Below are positions 1 to 7,368 of a stretch of 64,000 nucleotides of DNA, piece by piece. Within the stretch, counting starts at the first letter, position 1. The number at the start of each line of letters is the position of its first letter. The DNA is from Thermicanus aegyptius DSM 12793 (GTDB lineage: Bacteria; Bacillota; Bacilli; Thermicanales; Thermicanaceae): positions 565,104 through 629,103 of the forward strand of contig NZ_KI783301.1 in the NCBI RefSeq assembly GCF_000510645.1, given 5' to 3'. The position numbers and the translations under genes are program-made. Below the pieces are notes generated by a model. That model searched no databases. It saw nothing but the letters and a program-made list of their open reading frames with translations, and had not been told where the DNA came from.

Positions 1-1
1 G

Positions 2-184
2 AACAATAAGCTTCATGTGGAAGAAGTGGCTGTGGTCAGACCGATTCAGGATGCTAAAGAAGCGTGGAAAGAGTTATTTGCCGCCTCAAACGGACGTTTT
101 GTATACCATACATCAAACGAGAAAATTATCATCGAAGTCAGAAATAAACCGATGATCAGGAGATTTTACAATCATGAATCTTGA
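2..184 (+). CDS. Hypothetical protein, 3' end only
   Basis: An open frame runs from the window edge and stops with TGA at 182-184, giving 60 C-terminal residues. I do not recognise the family. The piece has a charged helical segment (DAKEAWKELFAA) and a short basic tail. Its stop lies 11 nt inside the next gene, which suggests translational coupling with the retropepsin-like protein. Codon use looks normal, so I take it as a real gene cut by the window edge. Confidence 0.55.
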   Translation, partial: NNKLHVEEVAVVRPIQDAKEAWKELFAASNGRFVYHTSNEKIIIEVRNKPMIRRFYNHES

Positions 185-575
185 GTTGACTGATGGTTTG
201 TTATTTTCTTCTGTAGTCATAACTTATCGCGGAAAATCGGTGACAATTCGGAATGTGGTGATTGATACAGGTGCGGCTGAGTCCATCATTTCAATCGATG
301 CGGTAGATGATCTGTTCCACTCTTATGAACCCGATGATCAAATCCGTTTTATGAGAGGAATTGGAGGCAGAGAAGCGGCGATCCGAAGAAAAGTCGATCA
401 CGTTCGGATGGATACCTTTGTGATCAAAGACTTTCGTATGGATTTTGGACCAATCGGAGAATATGACGGGATTAACGGTCTTATTGGTTTGGACGTGTTG
501 ATTCCTGGAAAATTTATCGTTGATTTATCTCGAATGCAACTGTATACTGCGGACTCGCAAGTCGATGATAAATAA
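174..575 (+). CDS. Retropepsin-like aspartic protease family protein
   Basis: 133 residues with no signal peptide or membrane segment. Near residue 30 lies the clan AA aspartic protease signature VIDTGAAESIIS, where D-T-G carries the catalytic Asp. Near residue 100 the pattern GLIGLDVL matches the hydrophobic-hydrophobic-Gly motif that closes the retropepsin fold. The length fits a single-lobe subunit that would have to dimerise to be active. Small soluble proteins of this kind occur in many Bacilli and their substrates are generally unknown. It overlaps the upstream gene by 11 nt and so probably shares its message. Confidence is high for the fold and low for any specific role. Confidence 0.75.
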   Translation: MNLELTDGLLFSSVVITYRGKSVTIRNVVIDTGAAESIISIDAVDDLFHSYEPDDQIRFMRGIGGREAAIRRKVDHVRMDTFVIKDFRMDFGPIGEYDGINGLIGLDVLIPGKFIVDLSRMQLYTADSQVDDK

Positions 576-760
576 ATGTGGTTTGAGGGAACCCTTGACG
601 AAAAAATATCCATTTTTCTGCAGAGAGCTGAACTTCGAATTTTGCGTAGACGGTTTCTTTTGCAAACACTCTGAAACTTGTATTGGACTTGCTTTTTCTG
701 TTTATTAAGTTCCGCGAAAACGACTGGTCCAAACCCGCCTCAGGGGAGTGAAACTTTTAA

Positions 761-893
761 TTGCAGGAAACGGTATAGATTATAATATAGGAAAAAATAG
801 TGCTTTTTAATACAAAGAACGGGGGATTCACAAATGGAAGGTACTCTCGTGAGAGGTCGAGAGTGCTTTTTGTTTTGGCAGTTAACGAGTTGA
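761..893 (+). other. Candidate short leader-peptide unit
   Basis: A possible promoter (TTGCAG at 761-766; an overlapping TATAAT/TAATAT box at 781-788) precedes a GGGGGA ribosome binding site and a 19-codon frame, ATG at 834 to TGA at 891-893. A perfect 7-bp hairpin followed by five Ts (843-871) sits inside the frame, as in attenuators or short stable RNAs. No obvious target gene follows within 200 nt. The -35/-10 spacing is not ideal, so expression is a guess. Confidence 0.3.
843..871 (+). terminator. Hairpin terminator
   Basis: ACTCTCG (843-849) pairs with CGAGAGT (858-864) over an 8-nt loop, then GC and TTTTT. It would end any transcript coming from the left and isolates the galactoside operon. 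Confidence 0.6.
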
Positions 894-1066
894 TCAAATG
901 AATTTCTCCATCTACCCCTCTAGTGGTTGAGAAGAATAGTAAAAGCTGAAAGTAAGCCGAATAATAAGTTATATTTTTTTGAGTTTAACGGATATATTTT
1001 ACAGATAAACGCTCCAAAATGGCCATTGAGCAAATATCAACAAATGCTACCATTTATTATGTATTT

Positions 1067-1081
1067 AGGTAGCGCTTACAT
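1067..1081 (-). promoter_or_regulatory. Candidate cre / LacI-family operator
   Basis: Read on the minus strand the site is ATGTAAGCGCTACCT, which fits the CcpA cre consensus WTGNAANCGNWNNCW at every fixed position. It lies 20 nt before the start of the sugar-binding protein gene, just upstream of its ribosome binding site. This would fit carbon catabolite repression of the operon. The regulator encoded at 9681-10670 belongs to the same family and may bind here instead. Confidence 0.5.
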
Positions 1082-1100
1082 CATATTGGAGGGGATATAA

Positions 1101-2405
1101 ATGAAGAAGCGACCGGCACTATTTTTAGTACTGGCACTATTTTTAGTAAGTATGCCGCTTTTGGCTGCGTGTTCTACCGGATCAACAGAAAAAAGTTCCG
1201 GGGGAGCAAATGAAACGAACGAAATAACAGTTTGGGCTTGGGATCCCAACTTTAATATCAAAGCGATGAACCTGGCAAAAGAAGCTTATAAGACGGTAGA
1301 TCCAAATCTAAATGTTAAAGTGATTGAAAACGCACAAGCCGATATTGTTCAAAAGTTAAATACATCTTTAAGTTCCGGCACTACTAAAGGGTTGCCAAAT
1401 ATTGTTCTAATAGAAGATTATCGTGCCCAAAGTTTCCTCAAAGCATATCCTGATGCATTCTATGATTTAAGTGGAACATTTAATGCGAGCGATTTTACTC
1501 AATACAAATTAGCTCCAACCAGTTTTAACGGCAAACAGTACGGTCTTCCATTCGATACCGGTGTTGCTGGACTCTATGTAAGAACCGACTATTTGGAAGC
1601 AGCAGGGTATACAGTAGATGACTTAAAAAATATTGATTGGAACAAATATATTGAAATAGGTAAGAAAGTTACAGAGGCGACCGGTAAAAAAATGCTAACA
1701 CAAGATCCCAAGGACCTCGGACTGATTCGCATGATGATACAGTCGAGTGGTTCATGGTATTTAAAGAATGATGGGACTACACCGAACATTGCAAACAACG
1801 CTGCGCTAAAGGAAGCATTTAAAACTTATAAATCGATTTTAGATGCAGGCCTTGTAAAGCCTGTATCTGATTGGAGTCAGTTTGTTGCAGGCTTTAATAG
1901 TGGTGATGTTGCGTCTGTTCCAACAGGTAACTGGATTACTCCTTCGATCAAAGCGGAAGCATCGCAAGCCGGCAAGTGGGCAGTGGTTCCCTTTCCGAAA
2001 CTTCCTGGTGTTGCAAATTCCGTCAATGCCACGAACTTAGGTGGCAGCTCATGGTATGTCCTAAATATACCGGGTAAAGAAAAGGCTGCAGATTTCCTTG
2101 CAAAAACGTTTGGATCAAATGTTGATTTTTACCAGACTTTAAACAAAGAAATTGGTGCAATTGGTACTTATAAGCCGGCTTATGATGGAGACCAGTACAA
2201 AGCTAGCGACGATTTCTTTGGAGGTCAGCATGTAACTGCAGATTTTGCTAATTGGGCTGAACAAATCCCACAAGTAAACTACGGTCTACACACTTACGCA
2301 ATTGAGGACATTCTGGTAGTTGCTATGCAAGATTACTTGAAAGGTAAAGATCTTGATAAGGTGTTGGAAGACGCTCAAAAGCAAGCTGAAGAGCAAATTA
2401 AATAA
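1101..2405 (+). CDS. Extracellular sugar-binding lipoprotein (ABC transporter)
   Basis: 434 residues, family 1 extracellular solute-binding protein of a CUT1-type carbohydrate ABC importer. It begins with a lipoprotein signal peptide ending in the lipobox LLAAC near residue 23, so it is anchored outside the membrane. The mature part has the usual features of the family (ITVWAWDPN near the start, SWYVLN and the C-terminal helix). It is the first gene of an operon with two permeases, beta- and alpha-galactosidases and, further on, the Leloir genes. The cargo is therefore most likely a galactoside, such as lactose, galacto-oligosaccharides or raffinose-type sugars; that is inference from context. 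The signal peptide contains a tandem DNA duplication. GGAGGGG gives a good ribosome binding site. Confidence 0.88.
   Translation: MKKRPALFLVLALFLVSMPLLAACSTGSTEKSSGGANETNEITVWAWDPNFNIKAMNLAKEAYKTVDPNLNVKVIENAQADIVQKLNTSLSSGTTKGLPNIVLIEDYRAQSFLKAYPDAFYDLSGTFNASDFTQYKLAPTSFNGKQYGLPFDTGVAGLYVRTDYLEAAGYTVDDLKNIDWNKYIEIGKKVTEATGKKMLTQDPKDLGLIRMMIQSSGSWYLKNDGTTPNIANNAALKEAFKTYKSILDAGLVKPVSDWSQFVAGFNSGDVASVPTGNWITPSIKAEASQAGKWAVVPFPKLPGVANSVNATNLGGSSWYVLNIPGKEKAADFLAKTFGSNVDFYQTLNKEIGAIGTYKPAYDGDQYKASDDFFGGQHVTADFANWAEQIPQVNYGLHTYAIEDILVVAMQDYLKGKDLDKVLEDAQKQAEEQIK
1115..1148 (+). repeat. 18-bp tandem duplication inside signal peptide
   Basis: GGCACTATTTTTAGTA occurs at 1115-1130 and again at 1133-1148, a period of 18 bp, so the frame is kept. 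It duplicates the hydrophobic residues A-L-F-L-V in the h-region of the lipoprotein signal peptide. Confidence 0.85.
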
Positions 2406-2445
2406 AAATTAAGCAAAAAAGCCACACCATTATTGAAACTTTTAG

Positions 2446-2530
2446 TAATAAGCCTCGGAAGTTCGCCGATTTTACTAAACGAATTTGCGGAGCCACTCTT
2501 TCGTCAGGCGGGATGTTCCGAGGCTTATTA
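2446..2530 (+). repeat. 15-bp perfect inverted repeat between SBP and permease genes
   Basis: TAATAAGCCTCGGAA (2446-2460) and TTCCGAGGCTTATTA (2516-2530) pair perfectly across 55 nt. The right arm ends 23 nt before the first permease start and is followed by an A-rich run, not a T tract. The likely role is an mRNA hairpin that protects the abundant binding-protein message and lowers downstream expression, as known for malE-malF type operons. A relic of a small mobile element is the other option. Confidence 0.7.
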
Positions 2531-2553
2531 TAAAAAATAGGGAGGTGAAATAA

Positions 2554-3477
2554 ATGCAATTTATAAAAGCCGACCCGAGTATCCGTCTAGCAAAGCAGAA
2601 GCGAAATCCTCGACTAAAAAGCGCTTTAATTGGATGGGCCTTTATCACCCTTGCAACAGTGATGATTGGCTTATTTTACTTCTACCCTATGGTTCAAGCT
2701 TTGATCCTTTCATTTAAATCAGGCACTGGGGTTAGACTTCAATTTGTTGGCTTTGATAATTATATACGATTATTCAAGGATCCGGTTTTTCTGACCACCG
2801 TGAAAAATACGGTGATTTATCTTATTATTCAAGTTCCCATTATGATTCTTCTCGCGCTGTTTCTATCTGTTTTATTGAATACGAAATCTTTAAAGCTTAA
2901 AGGTTTTTTTCGCACGGCGATCTTTTTGCCGTCGGTTACATCGCTTGTTGCCTATTCGGTGATTTTCAAATATTTGTTTAGCTTGGATGGTTTTATTAAC
3001 AATATGCTGATAAAGCTGGCGATTATATCCGAACCGATTCAGTGGCTGACGGATCCTTTTTGGGCCAAAATTGTGATTATTATCGCGATTACTTGGCGCT
3101 GGACAGGATATAATATGATTTTCTTTCTATCAGGTTTACAAAATATCGATGAATCAATTTACGAAGCTGCAAAAATAGATGGTGCATCATCCTTTCGCCA
3201 ATTTTGTAAAATAACAATTCCGATGATGAAACCAATCATTTTGTTTACGACGATCACATCAACAATCGGTACTCTTCAATTGTTCGACGAAGTGATGAAT
3301 ATCACCGCAGGCGGACCGGCAAATGCGACCATGACCATATCCCAATATATTTACAATCTCTCTTTCAAATATACGCCTGATTTTGGTTATGCAGCAACGG
3401 TCTCTTATGCCATTGTGGTCTTAATTATCTTTTTCTCCATTATTCAGTTCAAAGTAGCGGGTGATAAAAATGACTAA
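2554..3477 (+). CDS. Sugar ABC transporter permease, MalF/LacF type
   Basis: 307 residues with about six membrane segments and a hydrophilic N-terminal lead. The conserved cytoplasmic EAA loop is seen as EAAKIDGASSFRQF followed by KITIPMMKP; this is the site where the ATPase docks. The family is binding-protein-dependent transport permease, CUT1 subfamily. GGGAGGTGA lies 8 nt before the ATG. It works with the second permease (overlapping by 8 nt) and the lipoprotein at 1101. No ATPase gene lies in this operon. Confidence 0.9.
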   Translation: MQFIKADPSIRLAKQKRNPRLKSALIGWAFITLATVMIGLFYFYPMVQALILSFKSGTGVRLQFVGFDNYIRLFKDPVFLTTVKNTVIYLIIQVPIMILLALFLSVLLNTKSLKLKGFFRTAIFLPSVTSLVAYSVIFKYLFSLDGFINNMLIKLAIISEPIQWLTDPFWAKIVIIIAITWRWTGYNMIFFLSGLQNIDESIYEAAKIDGASSFRQFCKITIPMMKPIILFTTITSTIGTLQLFDEVMNITAGGPANATMTISQYIYNLSFKYTPDFGYAATVSYAIVVLIIFFSIIQFKVAGDKND

Positions 3478-4294
3478 TTTAAAACATTTGTTCAGTTATA
3501 TAGTTCTTATTATTGCTTCGGCCATTTCGATTTTTCCATTCTTATGGATGGTTGTTAGTTCAACAAATAAGTCGGTGGAGGTAACGAAGGGAACGTTACT
3601 GCCAGGAAGCTCTTTTATGGAAAATTTAAATAAACTAATAGAGACAACGAACCTTGGAACAGCTTTAATCAATTCAGCCATAATTTCCATTTCCACAACT
3701 ATATTAGCGATACTCATTTCTTCCTTGGCCGGCTATGGATTTGAGATTTATAAAAGCAAAGCGAAGGATACGGTTTTTAATATCCTATTGCTTTCCATGA
3801 TGATTCCGTTCGCAGCCTTAATGGTGCCTCTATTTCAGATGTTTGGAACGATCTCACAGATATTCCCGGCGATTGGGATCGATACTCCTGCAGCGGTTAT
3901 TTTACCAACCGTAACAACTGCTTTTCTGATTTTCTTTTTTAGACAAAGTACAAAGATGTTTCCGAAGGATATTCTTGAAGCTGGAAGAATTGATGGTTTA
4001 ACAGAATTGGGGTTATTTTTTAGAATTTATGTTCCAACGATGAAAACGTCTTATGCTGCGGCGGCAATCATTACATTTATGGGGAGTTGGAATAGTTATT
4101 TATGGCCACTCGTTATCCTCCAGTCTCCTGAAAATCAAACGATTCCGTTACTGATCTCCAATCTCGGATCCAGTTACTCACCAGATTATGGAATGATCAT
4201 GACAGCGATCGTTATTGCAACCTTGCCATCAGCACTCATTTTCTTTATCATGCAAAAGCATTTCGTTGCCGGTATGATAGGTTCAGTAAAATAG
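3470..4294 (+). CDS. Sugar ABC transporter permease, MalG/LacG type
   Basis: About 274 residues, the second CUT1 permease half. It has an N-terminal membrane segment (IASAISIFPFLWMV), the EAA loop LEAGRIDGLTELGLF with RIYVPTMKTS, and a typical C-terminal end. I take the ATG at 3470, which has GGGTGA about 5 nt upstream; a GTG at 3461 in the same frame is the alternative. The gene overlaps the end of the first permease, which indicates coupled translation and a 1:1 complex. Confidence 0.88.
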   Translation: MTNLKHLFSYIVLIIASAISIFPFLWMVVSSTNKSVEVTKGTLLPGSSFMENLNKLIETTNLGTALINSAIISISTTILAILISSLAGYGFEIYKSKAKDTVFNILLLSMMIPFAALMVPLFQMFGTISQIFPAIGIDTPAAVILPTVTTAFLIFFFRQSTKMFPKDILEAGRIDGLTELGLFFRIYVPTMKTSYAAAAIITFMGSWNSYLWPLVILQSPENQTIPLLISNLGSSYSPDYGMIMTAIVIATLPSALIFFIMQKHFVAGMIGSVK

Positions 4295-4315
4295 ATCGTA
4301 GGAAGAGGGATCCAT

Positions 4316-7300
4316 ATGGTAACGAATCCAACAATCCAGTGGCTTTCAGATGTAAATGTATTTGCAGTGAATCGCCTTCCTGCTCATTCAGACCATTATT
4401 ATTACGAAACAATGGAAGAAGCAAGAAGTGGATTGCCAATGCGTATGCGCCATTCACTGAATGGAAATTGGAAGTTTAACTACGCAGTGAATCCATCCAG
4501 CCGTCCAGAACAATTTTTTAAACAAGACTTTGATTGTTCAAATTGGAACAATATAACTGTCCCCGGACATATTCAGCTTCAGGGCTACGGGACGCCTCAG
4601 TATGTAAATACGATGTATCCCTGGGATGGGCATAATGAGATTCGTCCCCCAGAAATACCAATGGATTATAATCCTGTAGGAAGTTATGTAAAGATCTTCA
4701 CTCTGCCTGATCAGATGAAAAATAAGCTGGTATATATCTCATTTCAAGGTGTTGAATCGGCTTTTTATGTTTGGTTAAACGGCGAATTTGTTGGATATAG
4801 TGAAGACTCGTTTACTCCAGCAGAGTTTGACCTGACGCCTTTCATTAAAGATGGAGAGAACAAGTTGGCAGTTGAAGTTTATCAATTTAGTACTGGTAGC
4901 TGGTTAGAGGATCAAGACTTTTGGCGTTTTTCCGGTATTTTTAGGGATGTATACCTTTATACAGTTCCAGAGATTCATGTTCAAGATCTTTTTGTTAGAG
5001 CCGATCTGGACAATACGTTTACAAAAGGGACGCTTTCTGTAGACTTAAAATTTCTATCGACTCTCCCGACAAAAGTTGTAGGTGTTTTGTATGATGCTAA
5101 AAATAATTTAATAGCTTCATCGGATGGTTCGATTGATGAACGGAACGGGCATATTTTTCTTTCTTTGGATCAACCAAAGCTATGGAGCGCAGAAAATCCT
5201 TACTTGTACAAACTATATATTCAGGTTTACAACGACTTAGGTCAATTGGTAGAAGTGGTCCCACAAAAAGTGGGCTTTAGAAGATTTGAACTTGTAGATA
5301 AGATTATGCGCCTTAATGGCCAACGCATTGTGTTCAAAGGTGTGAATCGCCATGAGTTTAATTGTCGCCGTGGTCGGGCTATTACTAAGGAAGATATGCT
5401 GTGGGATATTAAAACACTGAAGCGACATAACATTAACGCTGTTCGCACATCCCATTATCCTAATCAAAGCTATTGGTATGAGCTATGTGACGAATACGGA
5501 ATTTATGTAATCGATGAAATGAATTTGGAAACTCATGGAACATGGCAAAAGATGGGTGTAGTGGATCCTGCATGGAACATACCTGGAAATAAACGGGAGT
5601 GGCAAAATATTGTCATGGATCGGGCAATTTCAATGTTTGAACGAGATAAAAATCATCCATCAATATTGATTTGGTCCTGTGGAAATGAATCGTATGCGGG
5701 AGAAGTTATTCTGAATGTATCCCGTTACTTTAAATCGGTTGATCCAAGTCGGCTTGTTCATTATGAGGGAGTTTTTCACAACCGTGATTACAATGAAATC
5801 AGTGATATGGAAAGCAGAATGTATGCAAAACCTGCAGAAATAGAAGAATATTTAACAGAGAATCCCGAAAAGCCTTATATTAGCTGCGAATATATGCACG
5901 CAATGGGGAATTCGCTTGGGGGGATGTATAAATACACGGATCTAGAAAAAAAATATCCGATGTATCAAGGCGGTTTTATCTGGGATTATATCGATCAGGC
6001 GTTGATCAAAAAGGACCGTTATGGTAAAGAATTTTTAGCATATGGCGGTGACTTCGGCGATCGTCCTACCGATTATGGTTTCTGCACAAATGGAATTGTC
6101 TATGCAAATCGTGAGCTTTCGCCAAAGATGCAGGAAGTAAAATATTTATACCAAAACCTTAAATTAATACCAGATAAAAACGGAGTTACGATTATAAACG
6201 ATAACCTTTTCACAGATACTTCGGATTATGAGTTGGAATACATCCTTTACCTTGAAGGGAAAGAGCTTTATCGTAATCAACTTGATGTGGTGGTAGCACC
6301 TTTGAGCGAAGGCCGGGTAGAATTTGAGTGGCCAATTGATTTTGCAAGTGCTGTGGGCGAATATTGTATCCATGTCTCCTTCAAGTTAAAAGAAAACACA
6401 CTTTGGGCGGAGGCGGGTTATGAAATTGCATTTGGACAATATGTGTTTAAAGTGGAAGGTTTAGTGGAGGAAGTTCTTCCGGAAGGTGATTTGAGGATTG
6501 TCCATGGTGATGTGAATATAGGTGTACATGGGCGGGATTTTTCGATCCTGTTCTCGAAGCAGGTGGGTAGCCTGATTTCTCTAAATTATGCCGGAAAAGA
6601 AATGATTTCATATCCTCCTGCACCGTTGTTCTGGAGAGCTACAACCGATAATGACAGAGGATTTTCACAAGGCTTCCGTTCCGGAGTGTGGCTTGTGGCA
6701 AGTTTAGCGCGCAAATGTGTCGGAGTAGAAGTTCAAGAAGATAAGGGATTTGTTACAATCATCTTTACGTATAAATTTTCTATACATGAAGGGATCGAGG
6801 TGAAGGTTTCGTATTCGGTATATCCAGATGGCAGCCTTCGAGTGAAATCGATGTATCACGGAGCGGAGAATCTCCCTCAAATGCCTATTTTTGCTTTAAC
6901 TTTTAAAGTCCCGGCGGATTATGACCAACTAGAATGGTATGCATTGGGACCTGATGAAAATTATTCAGATCGAAACAAAGGTGCAAGACTAGGAATCTTT
7001 AAAAATCAAGTCTCTGATCAATTATCAGGTTATATTAAGCCACAGGAATCGGGTAATCGAACAGGAGTACGTCGTCTTAGTCTAACAAATAAAGAGGGTC
7101 AGGGAATTAGAATTACTTCGATCAGAGAACCGTTAGAGTGCAATGTTTCACCATATACAGCATTTGAGCTTGAAAATGCGAATCACCATTTTGAGCTTCC
7201 GAATATTCATTATACAGTTGTGACAGTGGCGGGTAAGCAAATGGGCGTCGGCGGAGATGACAGCTGGGGTGCGCCAGTACACGACGAGTACCTAATTAAA

Positions 7301-7345
7301 GCAGATCAAAATATGGAATTTGAGTTCATGATTCAACGAACTTAG
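4316..7345 (+). CDS. lacZ: Beta-galactosidase, glycoside hydrolase family 2
   Basis: 1009 residues, the usual length for LacZ-type GH2 enzymes, and cytoplasmic (no signal peptide). It hydrolyses terminal beta-galactosides such as lactose to galactose plus the second sugar. The domains are an N-terminal sugar-binding jelly roll (near SFQGVESAFYVWLNGEFVG), an immunoglobulin-like domain, a TIM barrel and the C-terminal beta-galactosidase small chain. The acid/base Glu is in WSCGNESYAG near residue 457 and the nucleophile Glu in ISCEYMHAMGN near residue 525. HYPNQSYWYELCDEYG and DEMNLETHG are family signatures. GGAAGAGGG precedes the ATG. It lies 21 nt after the permease, in the transport operon. 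Confidence 0.95.
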   Translation: MVTNPTIQWLSDVNVFAVNRLPAHSDHYYYETMEEARSGLPMRMRHSLNGNWKFNYAVNPSSRPEQFFKQDFDCSNWNNITVPGHIQLQGYGTPQYVNTMYPWDGHNEIRPPEIPMDYNPVGSYVKIFTLPDQMKNKLVYISFQGVESAFYVWLNGEFVGYSEDSFTPAEFDLTPFIKDGENKLAVEVYQFSTGSWLEDQDFWRFSGIFRDVYLYTVPEIHVQDLFVRADLDNTFTKGTLSVDLKFLSTLPTKVVGVLYDAKNNLIASSDGSIDERNGHIFLSLDQPKLWSAENPYLYKLYIQVYNDLGQLVEVVPQKVGFRRFELVDKIMRLNGQRIVFKGVNRHEFNCRRGRAITKEDMLWDIKTLKRHNINAVRTSHYPNQSYWYELCDEYGIYVIDEMNLETHGTWQKMGVVDPAWNIPGNKREWQNIVMDRAISMFERDKNHPSILIWSCGNESYAGEVILNVSRYFKSVDPSRLVHYEGVFHNRDYNEISDMESRMYAKPAEIEEYLTENPEKPYISCEYMHAMGNSLGGMYKYTDLEKKYPMYQGGFIWDYIDQALIKKDRYGKEFLAYGGDFGDRPTDYGFCTNGIVYANRELSPKMQEVKYLYQNLKLIPDKNGVTIINDNLFTDTSDYELEYILYLEGKELYRNQLDVVVAPLSEGRVEFEWPIDFASAVGEYCIHVSFKLKENTLWAEAGYEIAFGQYVFKVEGLVEEVLPEGDLRIVHGDVNIGVHGRDFSILFSKQVGSLISLNYAGKEMISYPPAPLFWRATTDNDRGFSQGFRSGVWLVASLARKCVGVEVQEDKGFVTIIFTYKFSIHEGIEVKVSYSVYPDGSLRVKSMYHGAENLPQMPIFALTFKVPADYDQLEWYALGPDENYSDRNKGARLGIFKNQVSDQLSGYIKPQESGNRTGVRRLSLTNKEGQGIRITSIREPLECNVSPYTAFELENANHHFELPNIHYTVVTVAGKQMGVGGDDSWGAPVHDEYLIKADQNMEFEFMIQRT

Positions 7346-7368
7346 AAAAAGGGGTGAATCAATTCTTT

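Larger units (their letters stand above)
576..1066. other. Gene-poor stretch before the galactoside operon
   Basis: About 500 bases without a convincing long gene. It holds a candidate short transcription unit with a 19-codon frame and a hairpin terminator (761-893, listed separately). Next comes AT-rich sequence leading to a cre-like palindrome and the ribosome binding site of the sugar-binding protein gene. I saw no other structure. Confidence 0.6.
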
